Part shown: piece after piece, positions 15,979 to 24,650 of the stretch | How the letters are laid out: each line of letters begins with the position of its first letter | Numbering within the stretch: position 1 is the stretch's first letter | Source of the DNA: Bacteroidales bacterium | GTDB taxonomy: Bacteria; Bacteroidota; Bacteroidia; Bacteroidales; FEN-979 | Assembly: GCA_030681475.1 (NCBI GenBank) | Contig: JAUXWT010000011.1 | Span: forward strand, 1-64,000 | Reading direction: 5' to 3' | DNA: 64,000 nt | Position numbers and translations under genes: made by a program | The notes under the pieces: model-generated | What the model was told of the DNA's origin: nothing | Databases searched by the model: none | What the model saw: the letters and a program-made list of their open reading frames with translations, nothing else

Positions 15979-16974
15979 TCATTGCTTCAGGTTCTTCCGG
16001 TACCACTCCACGGCCAGTTTCAATCCTTTTTCAAAGTCATATTCCGGCTGGTATCCGAGGATCCTGGCTGCTTTTTCGATCGAGGCGAGGGAGTGGGGGA
16101 TGTCGCCTTTACGGTCGGGACCGTGGGTGACGGGAACGTTCCGGATCTCCGGATCGAACGCCGACAGGTATTTTACCAGCAGGGAGGCCATCTGGTTCAG
16201 GTCATTCCGTTCCCCGGCGGCGGTGTTGAACACCTGGTTGATGGCTTCGGGGTTGGTGGTGGTTGCAGCGAGGTGGTTCATCCTGATCACGTTATCAATG
16301 TAGGTGAAGTCGCGGGAATGGGTACCGTCGCCGTGTATTTCGGGCGGCCGGTGCGCCATCAGCAGCATGGTGAATTTCGGGATCACCGCGGCATAGGCGC
16401 CGTTGGGATCCTGCCGGCGGCCGAAAACGTTGAAGTAGCGCAGCCCGATGGTCTCCAGTCCGTAGTTCAGGGCGAAAACGTGGGCATACAACTCATTCAC
16501 ATACTTTGTCACGGCATAGGGTGAAAGGGGTTTACCGATGATCTCTTCCACCTTGGGAAGGGTTTCGGAATCGCCGTAGGTGGAGGAGCTTGCGGCATAA
16601 ACGAATCGCTTGACTTTTGCATCACGGGAGGCCACCAGCATATTCAGGAATCCGCCGATATTCACCGCATTGGTGGTTGCCGGATCGTTTATGGAACGGG
16701 GAACCGAACCCAGCGCAGCCTGTTGCAGGATGATGTCCATGCCTTCAGCGGCTTTCCGGCAATCATCGGGGTTCCGTATATCTCCGGTGATGAGCCTGAA
16801 CCTTTTGTGATCGATGAATTCGCTGATGTTCTCCAACCTGCCGGTCGAAAAGTTGTCGAGACAAACCACTTCGTTGTCATGCTTCAGCAGGTCTTCACAA
16901 AGGTTCGACCCGATGAAGCCTGCGCCGCCGGTGATCAGTACGCGTGAATTTTTTATTTCAGGAGGAGGAGGCAA
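15979..16974 (-). CDS. WbpP-like UDP-GlcNAc 4-epimerase
   Basis: Extended SDR enzyme interconverting UDP-GlcNAc and UDP-GalNAc (or the uronic acids) for surface glycan synthesis. Motifs: LITGGAGFIGSNLCEDLLK (about 13-31), AALGSVPRSINDPATTNAVN, characteristic of the WbpP/TviC/Gne group, SSSTYGDSE, YAVTK as the YxxxK pair, and RYFNVFGRRQDP. The 331-residue length is normal. The only in-frame start upstream of the Rossmann motif is TTG at 16972-16974, immediately beside a TTAAG array; start assignment is therefore uncertain. Transcribed away from the export genes at 17.8 kb but likely serves the same polysaccharide. Confidence 0.85.
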   Translation of the reverse strand: MPPPPEIKNSRVLITGGAGFIGSNLCEDLLKHDNEVVCLDNFSTGRLENISEFIDHKRFRLITGDIRNPDDCRKAAEGMDIILQQAALGSVPRSINDPATTNAVNIGGFLNMLVASRDAKVKRFVYAASSSTYGDSETLPKVEEIIGKPLSPYAVTKYVNELYAHVFALNYGLETIGLRYFNVFGRRQDPNGAYAAVIPKFTMLLMAHRPPEIHGDGTHSRDFTYIDNVIRMNHLAATTTNPEAINQVFNTAAGERNDLNQMASLLVKYLSAFDPEIRNVPVTHGPDRKGDIPHSLASIEKAARILGYQPEYDFEKGLKLAVEWYRKNLKQ

Positions 16975-17126
16975 GTTTTAAGTTTTAAGTGATTAAGTTT
17001 TAAGTTTTAAGTGATTAAGTTTTAAGTTTTAAGTGATTAAGTTTTAAGTGATTAAGTTTTAAGTTTTAAGTGATTAAGTTTTAAGTGATTAAGTTTTAAG
17101 TTTTAAGTGATTAAGTTTTAAGTGAG
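16975..17126. repeat. Long TTAAGTTT/TTAAGTGA tandem array
   Basis: About 20 units of 7 and 8 bp alternating (taagttt, taagtgat), starting at the base next to the epimerase start codon. Same unit family as 9431-9489; its inverse lies at 17524-17562 on the other side of the four-helix-bundle gene. Confidence 0.92.
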
Positions 17127-17171
17127 TTTATGGGATGGGGTTATCCGGGAAAATGAAGTTGTTAGATTGAT

Positions 17172-17519
17172 TCATCGCTTAATACTTTTAATTAACCCTT
17201 GGAGCATGGAGGAAATTTCTTTAGTTTCGGTTATTATTGGTCGGGTGATTGCCGGAGTGAGCAATTCTATCTTTTCGGCAATATATAATTGGGTGCGTAA
17301 TTCGGCTGCTGATCCTTTTGCAATATGCATGAAGTGAGTAAATTCTTTTACTGAGTTACGTTCAGCGCCTTCAGCAATATTTGACGCGACCGAAACAGCC
17401 GCCCTGGTCATCTGGTCTTTTAAACCATAATCTCTGCAGTCTTTCAAGGCAAAATATATCTCAACAGCCAATTTACACGCCCTTTTCCAAACCTCCAACT
17501 CCTCAAACGACCTATACAT
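17172..17519 (-). CDS. Four-helix-bundle protein (23S rRNA intervening-sequence type)
   Basis: 115-residue all-helical protein of the family first seen in intervening sequences of 23S rRNA genes (S23/IVP). Signatures: FEELEVWKRACKLAVEIY at the start, GLKDQMTRAAVSVASNIAEG (about 37-56), and HIAKGSAAELRTQLYIA. Complete length. Molecular function is not known; the fold is thought to bind nucleic acid or protein surfaces. This copy is not in an rRNA gene but stands alone between inverted arrays of the same TTAAG unit, 46 bp from the left array and 4 bp from the right one. Context suggests a cassette that travels or recombines with its arrays. Confidence 0.88.
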   Translation of the reverse strand: MYRSFEELEVWKRACKLAVEIYFALKDCRDYGLKDQMTRAAVSVASNIAEGAERNSVKEFTHFMHIAKGSAAELRTQLYIAEKIELLTPAITRPIITETKEISSMLQGLIKSIKR

Positions 17520-17523
17520 CCCC

Positions 17524-17562
17524 CTTAAAACTTAAAACTTAAAACTTAAAACTTAAAACTTA
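17524..17562. repeat. Inverted TTAAG-type array
   Basis: Five to six perfect acttaaa heptamers, the reverse complement of the 16975-17126 array. The gene-free stretch 17520-17840 continues with unremarkable sequence until the 9-mer array at 17723. Confidence 0.9.
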
Positions 17563-17722
17563 TCCTGCTATCAGTTTATCAGGTATATCGGCTAAATGCT
17601 TCGCCCTTTCGGTCACAGCCCGAGGGTGACTTATCCGGGGTATGGGTTATAATCCCAAAAGAAAATATGAGTAGCAAATATACTCAATAATCAGCGTAAA
17701 GGTGATGCGTTGATAAAATAAT

Positions 17723-17769
17723 GAAAACAATGCAAACAATGCAGACAATGAAGGCAATGCAAACAATGT
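17723..17769. repeat. Nonamer array (aaacaatgc type)
   Basis: Five tandem units of 9 bp, aaacaatgc with one to three changes each, directly upstream of the wza-like promoter. A two-unit version occurs at 10410-10426. Confidence 0.8.
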
Positions 17770-17786
17770 GGGGTGGGTGTAATATA

Positions 17787-17818
17787 TTGGCTCAATGAAG
17801 AAAAAAAATGTATTTTTG
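17787..17818 (+). promoter_or_regulatory. Promoter of the polysaccharide export operon
   Basis: TTGG at 17787-17790 and TATTTTTG at 17811-17818 fit the Bacteroidota TTG/TAnnTTTG pattern with 21 bp between TTG and TA. The ATG at 17808 lies within the promoter, which supports the later start at 17841. Confidence 0.7.
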
Positions 17819-17840
17819 TCCTGTTCAATTCGGTGGCTCC

Positions 17841-18638
17841 ATGAAAAAATCACTTGCGCCGGGCATTAAGCCTGCGCTGGTCTTTATTTTATTTACTGTT
17901 CTGTTTTCTTCCTGCGTACCGCAGAAAAAAATAAAATATCTTCAGAAGCAACAGGAGAAAGATACGGCGTTTTTTCATGCCAACAGGCACAATTCCGATT
18001 ACAGAATACAGGTCAGGGACAACCTCTATATCCGTGTTTTTGCCCTGGATCAGAAGGCCTTCTTCTTTTTCAACAAGCAATCCGGAACGAGCTCCTACAA
18101 CGATTTTGTCAGCGACGCCTCGATATACCTGAACAGCTACAGCGTGGGCGATGACGGCAACATTGATTTTCCGATCGTCGGCAAAATATATGTCAGGGAT
18201 CAGACTGTTGATCAGATCAAAGAGATTTTACAGGAGAAGATCGGCGAGTACCTGAAAGAGACTACCGTGGTTGTGAAAACGGTCAACTTCAGGATAACCC
18301 TGTTGGGAGAGGTAATACGGCCGGGGGCATTCACGATTTACAAGGACGACATGAACATCTTTGAAGCGATATCACTGGGGGGAGATATGACGGAGTTTGC
18401 AAACCGGGGCAGGGTGGCGCTGATCCGCCAGGTCAAGGGTGGTTCACAGGTTCATTATCTGGATCTGACCAGCGAAAAGATCCTCGGTTCCGAATTTTAT
18501 TACCTCCAGCCGAACGACATTGTTTATGTTTCCCCGCTGGGTTACAAGCGCTGGGGACTGGGATCCACCTTCCCGTGGGCCATCGTGCTATCGTCGGTGA
18601 CCACAGCGCTTTTGCTGATCAATTATTTTAAACCATAA
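17841..18638 (+). CDS. wza: Wza-like polysaccharide export lipoprotein
   Basis: Outer-membrane polysaccharide export protein (OPX family). A lipoprotein signal peptide runs through residues 1-24 with lipobox LFSSC (Cys-25). The Poly_export domain covers about YRIQVRDNLYIRVF to DVYVSGC-like strands (IGEYLKETTVVVKTV), followed by an SLBB domain with ITLLGEVIRPGAFTIYKDD. 265 residues, short compared with E. coli Wza (379), as is usual in Bacteroidota, and ending in a single C-terminal hydrophobic segment (WAIVLSSVTTALLLINYF). Eight bases upstream of the Wzc-like gene; the pair would form the trans-envelope export channel. Confidence 0.88.
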   Translation: MKKSLAPGIKPALVFILFTVLFSSCVPQKKIKYLQKQQEKDTAFFHANRHNSDYRIQVRDNLYIRVFALDQKAFFFFNKQSGTSSYNDFVSDASIYLNSYSVGDDGNIDFPIVGKIYVRDQTVDQIKEILQEKIGEYLKETTVVVKTVNFRITLLGEVIRPGAFTIYKDDMNIFEAISLGGDMTEFANRGRVALIRQVKGGSQVHYLDLTSEKILGSEFYYLQPNDIVYVSPLGYKRWGLGSTFPWAIVLSSVTTALLLINYFKP

Positions 18639-18646
18639 CAGTTTGC

Positions 18647-21205
18647 ATGAACGAGCATCTCAGGGATTTCGACCATCCGCAGGAACCGACCTTCAATTAT
18701 GAGGAATTTTTATACAAATGCTACCACTACTGGTATCTTTTCGCGATCACCATTGTCGCGGCGCTGCTGCTCAGTTTCTTTTTCAACAAATATGCCAGGC
18801 CGGTGTATGAAGTAAGGTCGACCGTACTCATTAAGGATTATAAGGAAAACAAGATCAACCCGCAGGACATGCTCGGGATCGGCATGTTCAACAACATGCA
18901 GGACCTGCAGAATGAAATAGAACGCTTCTCATCATACAAGCTGGTGAATCGTACCATTCAGAAATCGGGGTACGAGGTTACCTATTTCAGCAAGGACAAA
19001 TTTTTATACCGGGAGTTCTACCGGCAGAACCCGGTGGATGCATTCAAGCGTTTTTATAACGGGAACCCGTTTTATACCTCGACGGAGTTGTTTAACGAAG
19101 CGCCTTTCAAGGTGATCATGGACACCACTTATCCGCAGCCGGTGAACATGAAGTTCAACCTCACCATCATATCTCCGACCCAGTACACCCTTGAGGCGGA
19201 TGCAGAGGATGTTTTGTTTTACGATTTTGCCGCGAAGGCCTTTGTAAATAACCGCACCGATCATGTCAGTTTAAGCGCAACATACTCGTTTAACCAGGTT
19301 GTGCAGCAGAACAGTTTCAGGTTCAAGGTGGCGCTGACCGGCAATTTCGATGAGGAGCGGGATTACCAAAAATCTTTTGTCTTCATATTCCGCGATTATG
19401 GCGGACTGACGGATGAATTCAGGTCGTACACGGTGGCGCCCGTCAAAAAGGACGCATCGGTAGTCGAGGTGAAAATGAAGAGTACCCATGCCGGCAAAAC
19501 GATCGATTTTATCAACCGGCTCACCAGTGAATATATTACAAGCGGCCTCGAGCGGAAGAACATCGTTGCCACTCTTACCATCGATTTCATTGACCAGGAG
19601 CTCACGGGAATTACCGATTCACTGAACATGTCGGAACGCGGCCTCATGAATTTCAGGGCAAGCAGGAAGGTGATGAACCTGAACGCCCAGTCGCAGCAGG
19701 TGTTTGACAAAATGATGCAGTTGCAGGACGAGAAAGCCATCCTGATGGTGAAGAACAGCTACCTGAAAAACATGAAAAAATATATCGAGAGCAACCAGAA
19801 ACTCGATGAAATGATCGTTCCCGCTTCCATCGGGGTTGATAACTATACGCTGAACGGTCTCACCGCCCAGTTGACCGAACTTTACATGAAGCGATCGGAA
19901 AGCTCCCTGTATTCGAAGGAGAAGAGTCCGAACATGGTGGCGCTCGACAATCAGATCGAGACCACCAAGAAGGCGCTCTATGAAAACACATGCAACGCCT
20001 TGAATTCGAACGAGACCATGCTGAATGAAGTGGGGAAGAGGATGGTGGAGATCACGACCCTGATCGACAAACTTCCTGAAACCCAGCGGGTGTTGTTCGG
20101 GATCGAACGCAAATTCAAGTTGATCGATGCCTCCTATACTTATCTTTTGCAGAAGCGGTCTGAAGCGCTGATCACCCGTGCGGCCAACACCCCCGACAAC
20201 GAGATCATCGACAGGGCGCCCAACGCGGGGGTCAAGCGTGTTTTCCCCAACAAGAACCAGAATTATCTCATTGCCCTGATCCTGGGGATCATGATCCCCA
20301 TCCTGTACATCTTCGGGAGGGACTATTTCAATAAAACGATTCAAACCCGCGAGGATATTGAAAAGATCACGAAAGTGCCCTTCCTGGGCAATCTGCTTCA
20401 CAGCCGGAAGGGGAGCAGGGTGGTGATCGATTCGCCAAACTCAACCAGTACGGAGGCTTTCCGGACGGTTCGCACCAACATCAATTACCTGTTGCAGCGA
20501 AAGGACCAGCAAACGATCCTGATCACCTCCGACATGGTGGGAGCGGGTAAGACCTACGTTTCGGTGAATCTGGCCTCCATTTTCGCCCTTTACGGCAAAA
20601 AGACCCTCCTCATGGGATTTGACCTCCGCAAACCCAAGATTTTCGAAGATTTCAAGCTCACCAACCAGGTCGGGATCAGTTCATACCTGATCAACAAGAA
20701 CAGCCTCGGGGAAGCGATCCAGTTTTCGGGCGTCGAAAATCTCGACATCATCATGGCCGGACCGGTTCCGCCAAACCCGGCAGAACTTATCGCTTCTGAA
20801 CAATGCGCGGAGCTGTTCACCAGGTTGAAGGAGATCTATGAGTACATCATTATTGACACCCCTCCGGTGGCGCTGGTCACCGATGCCATTCTGCTGATGA
20901 AACATTCCGACGCCAACCTCTTTGTGGTGCGGCAGGGAGTTACCCACAAGAAGATCTTCGCCTCGGTGATCCGTGATGTGGAGGCGCACAATACGCCGCA
21001 TTTAGCTGTTGTTTTGAATGATTTTGACCTGGAGCAGGGATCGTACGGTTACGGTTACGGTACCGGTTACGGGTATGGCTACGGGTATGGCTACGGTTAC
21101 GGATACGGGTATTATTCTGATGATAAGGAGAAGGCGGAGAAGAAGACCCTGGTAAAAAGGATTTTTTCAAAGACAAAGAAGCGTTGGAAACGGACGAAGG
21201 CGTAA
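18647..21205 (+). CDS. wzc: Wzc-like polysaccharide co-polymerase / tyrosine autokinase
   Basis: Inner-membrane chain-length regulator fused to a BY-kinase. N-terminal Wzz domain between TM1 (about 30-48) and TM2 (about 538-556), with a long periplasmic coiled coil between. The cytoplasmic kinase has Walker A VGAGKT (about 630-635), Walker A' LLMGFDLRKPK (about 653) and Walker B YIIIDTPP (about 732). The C-terminus has a Tyr cluster of 12 tyrosines, almost all in Tyr-Gly alternation (about 798-823), then a basic tail. 852 residues, longer than E. coli Wzc (720). Autophosphorylation of the cluster would gate polymerisation and export. Operon partner of the Wza-like gene. Confidence 0.92.
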   Translation: MNEHLRDFDHPQEPTFNYEEFLYKCYHYWYLFAITIVAALLLSFFFNKYARPVYEVRSTVLIKDYKENKINPQDMLGIGMFNNMQDLQNEIERFSSYKLVNRTIQKSGYEVTYFSKDKFLYREFYRQNPVDAFKRFYNGNPFYTSTELFNEAPFKVIMDTTYPQPVNMKFNLTIISPTQYTLEADAEDVLFYDFAAKAFVNNRTDHVSLSATYSFNQVVQQNSFRFKVALTGNFDEERDYQKSFVFIFRDYGGLTDEFRSYTVAPVKKDASVVEVKMKSTHAGKTIDFINRLTSEYITSGLERKNIVATLTIDFIDQELTGITDSLNMSERGLMNFRASRKVMNLNAQSQQVFDKMMQLQDEKAILMVKNSYLKNMKKYIESNQKLDEMIVPASIGVDNYTLNGLTAQLTELYMKRSESSLYSKEKSPNMVALDNQIETTKKALYENTCNALNSNETMLNEVGKRMVEITTLIDKLPETQRVLFGIERKFKLIDASYTYLLQKRSEALITRAANTPDNEIIDRAPNAGVKRVFPNKNQNYLIALILGIMIPILYIFGRDYFNKTIQTREDIEKITKVPFLGNLLHSRKGSRVVIDSPNSTSTEAFRTVRTNINYLLQRKDQQTILITSDMVGAGKTYVSVNLASIFALYGKKTLLMGFDLRKPKIFEDFKLTNQVGISSYLINKNSLGEAIQFSGVENLDIIMAGPVPPNPAELIASEQCAELFTRLKEIYEYIIIDTPPVALVTDAILLMKHSDANLFVVRQGVTHKKIFASVIRDVEAHNTPHLAVVLNDFDLEQGSYGYGYGTGYGYGYGYGYGYGYGYYSDDKEKAEKKTLVKRIFSKTKKRWKRTKA

Positions 21206-21219
21206 ATCGTTTTTTCCCT

Positions 21220-21414
21220 TCATGCTCCCGGCTCCCCCGGTATGATGATCCATGCGATGATATAAGCGAGCAGGCCAATGCCCCCCACTAAAAATGAAAC
21301 GGCCCAAAGCACGCGGATGAGTACCGGGTCGATGGTGAAGAATTTGCCCAGGCCCCCGCAAACGCCTCCCAAAACGCGATCTGTTTGTGAACGGAATAGT
21401 CTTTTTGGTTCCAT
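21220..21414 (-). CDS. PspC-domain membrane protein
   Basis: 64-residue inner-membrane protein consisting of one PspC domain: LFRSQTDRVLGGVCGGLGKF followed by IDPVLIRVLWAV and a membrane hairpin (SFLVGGIGLLAYIIAWIII). PspC-like proteins take part in envelope stress responses; short stand-alone versions like this are common in Bacteroidota and their role is not defined. Its ATG lies one base after the EF-G stop (21416), so it is the second gene of that transcript and probably translationally coupled. It converges with wzc, 14 bp apart. Confidence 0.85.
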   Translation of the reverse strand: MEPKRLFRSQTDRVLGGVCGGLGKFFTIDPVLIRVLWAVSFLVGGIGLLAYIIAWIIIPGEPGA

Positions 21415-21415
21415 G

Positions 21416-23491
21416 CTACTTAGCCGCCCTCTTTTCGTCGGCGATCTTTTTCAACACCTCTTCCTGCAGCAATTTTGGCAGTGGGGTATATTTGAAGAAC
21501 TCCATGGAATAGTTGGCGCGTCCGCTTGAGATGTTGCGCAGTTGGGTTGCATAGCCAAACATCTCCATCAGGGGCACAAAGGCATTGACTTTTTGGGAAC
21601 CTTTACGGTAACGGCGCATGGCTTCAATTTTTCCGCGGCGGCGGTTGAGATTGCCCACCACATCGCCGATATATTCATCGGGGGTGTTGACCTCCACCTT
21701 CATCATGGGTTCGAGCAGCACAGGGTCTGCTTTCATGAATCCCTGTTTAAACCCGATGGAGGCACAGGTCTGGAAGGCCATATCGGAGCTGTCGACCGGG
21801 TGGAAGCTGCCGTCGAGCAGCACCACTTTCACATCTACGACCGGATACCCGGCCATCACGCCGCGCTCAATGGTTTTCATAATACCTTTGTTCACCGATG
21901 GGATGTATTCGGCCGGGATGTTGCCACCCTTGATCTTTTCGATGAATTCATAACCGTTTCCTTCGTTGGGTTCCATGCGCATCACAATATGGGCAAACTG
22001 TCCCTTGCCGCCTGTTTGCTTGGAGTGTTTGTAGTTCGACTCCACTTCGCTGGTGATCGTTTCACGGAAAGCTACAGCGGGTTCTCCCACGATGGCTTCG
22101 ATCTTGAATTCAGTCCTTATGCGGTCCACGATGATCTCAAGGTGCAATTCTCCCATGCCGGAAATGATCGTCTCCTCGGTTTCATCGTCAAAACGGACGT
22201 TGAACGAGGGGTCTTCCATGGCCAGTTTATGGAGCGCTTCGCCCAGTTTCGACTGGTCGGCACGTTTCGCCGGGTTGATCTTGAGCTCAATGACGCTGGG
22301 CGGAACATGAATGTTCTCAAGCAGCAGGCGATGTTCGTCGCTGCACAGGGTGTCGCCGGTTTTGGTTATTTTCATGCCGATGAGGGCAACGATATCGCCG
22401 GGACCTGCCTCCGTGATCTCCTCGCGGTCTTTGGCATGTATCCTGAAAATGCGGCCAACCCGCTCATGCTTTCCCTTGGTGGAATTATAGACCTGCATTC
22501 CGCTTTTCAGTGTGCCTGAAAAGATCCGTGTGAAGGTTTGCTGGCCGACGAAAGGGTCGTGGATCAATTTGAAGGCCAGGGCTGAAAATGGTTCTTTTGG
22601 TGAAGGATGGCATGTATGGACCTTTTCCGGATCGTCAAGGTCGGAACCGGTTACTGCGCCAACATCTACAGGAGAGGGAAGGTAGTCAACCACCGAATCT
22701 AGCAGCATCTGAACACCTTTGTTTTTGTAGGCAGCGCCGCAGAATACCGGTGTGATGAGCAGTTTTAAGGTGGATTCACGCAGCGCCTTTTTAATCAGTT
22801 CGGATGAGACCTCCTTGTCCTCCATGAACAACTCCATGATCTGGTCGTTGAATTCTGCCAGTTTTTCAACAGCCCAGGCACGCGCTTCTTCGGTTTTCTG
22901 CTTGTATTCGTCAGGAATCCCGGTTTCAATTTGCTCCATCTCCTTGAAGATGTATGCCTTACGGTGAATGATATCAATAATCCCCTTAAAATTTTCTTCG
23001 GCCCCCATGGGAAGGTGAAATGGTACGGCATTGGCATCGAGGTATTTGTTCATCTGGGCAACCACGGCTGCGAAGTCGGCGCCGGTGCGGTCCATCTTGT
23101 TGATGAAGGCAAAACGGGGTACCCGGTAGCGATCGGCCTGATTCCACACTGTTTCACTTTGGGGCTCAACACCGCCAACAGCGCAGAATACCGCCACCAT
23201 GCCATCGATCACGCGCAACGAACGCTCAACTTCGATGGTGAAATCAACGTGACCGGGGGTGTCGATAAGGTTTATCTGGTGGCCTTTCCATACACAGGTG
23301 ATTGCCGCGGATGCGATGGTAATCCCGCGTTCCTGTTCCTGCTTCATGAAGTCCATGGTGGCCTGCCCGTCGTGTACTTCACCCATCTTGCGGCTGGTGC
23401 CGGAAAAAAACAGGATACGTTCGGTAACAGTGGTCTTTCCGGCATCGATATGTGCCGCTATTCCTATATTTCTGAGGTTGTTTAATGACAT
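21416..23491 (-). CDS. fusA: Elongation factor G
   Basis: GTPase that drives tRNA-mRNA translocation on the ribosome. All G motifs are canonical: AHIDAGKTT (about 13-21), [15 protein letters not shown] with the catalytic His, and [10 protein letters not shown]. The four remaining domains are complete ([66 protein letters not shown]). 691 residues with the start at ATG 23489-23491; 18 further in-frame codons upstream would include the promoter. It is not beside rpsL/rpsG/tuf, so it may be a second canonical EF-G or the organism's relocated fusA. Followed directly by a PspC gene. Confidence 0.92.
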   Translation of the reverse strand: MSLNNLRNIGIAAHIDAGKTTVTERILFFSGTSRKMGEVHDGQATMDFMKQEQERGITIASAAITCVWKGHQINLIDTPGHVDFTIEVERSLRVIDGMVAVFCAVGGVEPQSETVWNQADRYRVPRFAFINKMDRTGADFAAVVAQMNKYLDANAVPFHLPMGAEENFKGIIDIIHRKAYIFKEMEQIETGIPDEYKQKTEEARAWAVEKLAEFNDQIMELFMEDKEVSSELIKKALRESTLKLLITPVFCGAAYKNKGVQMLLDSVVDYLPSPVDVGAVTGSDLDDPEKVHTCHPSPKEPFSALAFKLIHDPFVGQQTFTRIFSGTLKSGMQVYNSTKGKHERVGRIFRIHAKDREEITEAGPGDIVALIGMKITKTGDTLCSDEHRLLLENIHVPPSVIELKINPAKRADQSKLGEALHKLAMEDPSFNVRFDDETEETIISGMGELHLEIIVDRIRTEFKIEAIVGEPAVAFRETITSEVESNYKHSKQTGGKGQFAHIVMRMEPNEGNGYEFIEKIKGGNIPAEYIPSVNKGIMKTIERGVMAGYPVVDVKVVLLDGSFHPVDSSDMAFQTCASIGFKQGFMKADPVLLEPMMKVEVNTPDEYIGDVVGNLNRRRGKIEAMRRYRKGSQKVNAFVPLMEMFGYATQLRNISSGRANYSMEFFKYTPLPKLLQEEVLKKIADEKRAAK

Positions 23492-23516
23492 AATCTTAGG
23501 TTTTTTTAAGGGGGTG

Positions 23517-23545
23517 CAAAGGTACGAAAGTTTTTTGAGATACAA
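23517..23545 (-). promoter_or_regulatory. fusA promoter
   Basis: TACCTTTG (23517-23524, minus strand) with TTG (23543-23545) 18 bp upstream, a full match to the Bacteroidota pattern. 25 bp separate it from the chosen start codon. Confidence 0.75.
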
Positions 23546-23579
23546 TTTATGGTGGGGGGATTATTTAGTTTGGCGACTG

Positions 23580-23632
23580 GGTGACAGGGTGACAGGGTGA
23601 CAGGGGGACAGGGGGACAGGGGGACAGGGGGA
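23580..23632. repeat. Octamer array ggtgacag/ggggacag
   Basis: Six tandem 8-bp units; the T of unit position 3 changes to G after the third unit. Inverse arrays follow at 23696-23750, and a third in this orientation at 24591-24640. Confidence 0.92.
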
Positions 23633-23695
23633 TTAACGAAATCATAATTGTTGGAGTAATTAAAAGACATAAGTCGATTTTTTTTTGTTACTTTG

Positions 23696-23750
23696 TTACC
23701 CTGTCACCCTGTTACCCTGTCACCGTATCACCGTATCACCGTATCACCGA
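23696..23750. repeat. Inverted octamer array (ttaccctg/tcaccgta)
   Basis: Seven 8-bp units ending six bases before the ion-channel ATG. The first units resemble a TTACTTTG sequence just upstream (23689-23696), so the array may have grown from a -7-like element. Confidence 0.9.
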
Positions 23751-23755
23751 AAATT

Positions 23756-24598
23756 ATGTTCTTTCGATTCAAAACCCGCGAAGTAACGACGTTCATAATG
23801 ATATCACTGTGTATCTACGTTGTATTCATTATGGGCTTTGCCTGGATCTATTATAAAACGGGCAGCATTGAAATGACGCCATACGCTACGCCATACAGCC
23901 ATACACGATCAGCGTACGAACTGCATAAGATCAATTTCGAAAAGTCGATCTATTTCAGCATTGTTTCGTTCCATACCATCGGGTTCGGCGACATTCACCC
24001 GATAACCCAGATTGGCAGGCAGATCGTGATGATCCAGTCGACCATCTCCCTGTTTTTTACCGCCATATTTTCAGGATTCCTTGTCTATTTCGTCATAAAG
24101 CGGCCGCGGGATGTTTTTACAACGAACAGAGTCTACATCCGCCACCGCAATGATCATTATGTCCTTTCGTTGCGGGTGGGTAACAAAGGGCGCGACATCA
24201 TTGACCTGAAGAGCAAGTTTGAGGCCTGGACGATTGAGCATAATACACGGATAAGGATATTCCGCCTCGAAGAGGAGTTGCCTGATCTTGAAAAAATACT
24301 ATACTATGACCTGGACCTCGACGATCACGAGCTTGCACCGCTGCGTCATGCACTGGTGGATGCTCTGAAAAAAGAAACCTTGCTGCATATGAAGTTTTCA
24401 TTCATCGGAAACGACATCAAGACCGGCGAACAAGTAGCCTATGCCAAATATTATGATTCAGGTCATCTGAGCTTTGGGAAAATGTTCCTCAATGTCTATT
24501 CCTGGGATCCGAACGGCAGACGGAAAAACTTCCATTGGGGCAATTTTGAACGGATTGAACCGATGGAGCCGAAATTAGTTGAGGGGTTTTACAGGTGA
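23756..24598 (+). CDS. Kir-like (inward-rectifier-type) potassium channel
   Basis: 280-residue two-helix potassium channel subunit. TM1 is about residues 12-32, the pore helix and filter follow at 66-82 with SFHTIGFGDIHP (TIGFGD instead of TVGYGD), and TM2 is about 87-107. The remaining 170 residues are a beta-rich cytoplasmic domain resembling KirBac: IRHRNDHYVLSLRVGN and HLSFGKMFLNVYSW. Start taken at the ATG after the octamer array; earlier in-frame codons lie inside the array. The TGA stop (24596-24598) is part of the downstream array. The gene is thus enclosed by inverted arrays. Function likely K+ flux; ligand control unknown. Confidence 0.75.
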   Translation: MFFRFKTREVTTFIMISLCIYVVFIMGFAWIYYKTGSIEMTPYATPYSHTRSAYELHKINFEKSIYFSIVSFHTIGFGDIHPITQIGRQIVMIQSTISLFFTAIFSGFLVYFVIKRPRDVFTTNRVYIRHRNDHYVLSLRVGNKGRDIIDLKSKFEAWTIEHNTRIRIFRLEEELPDLEKILYYDLDLDDHELAPLRHALVDALKKETLLHMKFSFIGNDIKTGEQVAYAKYYDSGHLSFGKMFLNVYSWDPNGRRKNFHWGNFERIEPMEPKLVEGFYR

Positions 24599-24640
24599 CA
24601 GGGTGACAGGGTAACAGGGTGACAGGGTAACAGGGTAACG
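24591..24640. repeat. Octamer array ggtgacag/ggtaacag
   Basis: Six units of 8 bp that contain the stop codon of the channel gene and end about 10 bp before the convergent MsrBA stop codon. Same orientation as 23580-23632, inverted relative to 23696-23750. Confidence 0.92.
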
Positions 24641-24650
24641 TGTTACCTAT

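Noticed and set aside
15910-16524. Long open frame on the plus strand opposite the WbpP-like epimerase
   Set aside because: It lies antisense to a well-supported gene, has no domain, and is low-complexity Val/Gly-rich as expected for the reverse frame of a GC-richer gene.
16975-17126. TTAAG array as a CRISPR array
   Set aside because: Units of 7-8 bp follow each other directly without unique spacers, and no cas genes are present.
17808-17840. Earlier ATG for the wza-like gene
   Set aside because: The ATG lies within the TATTTTTG promoter, and the extra residues precede a perfect lipoprotein signal peptide starting at 17841.
21542-22519. 325-codon open frame on the plus strand opposite fusA
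   Set aside because: Shadow frame of elongation factor G; His/Phe-rich composition and no recognisable motif.
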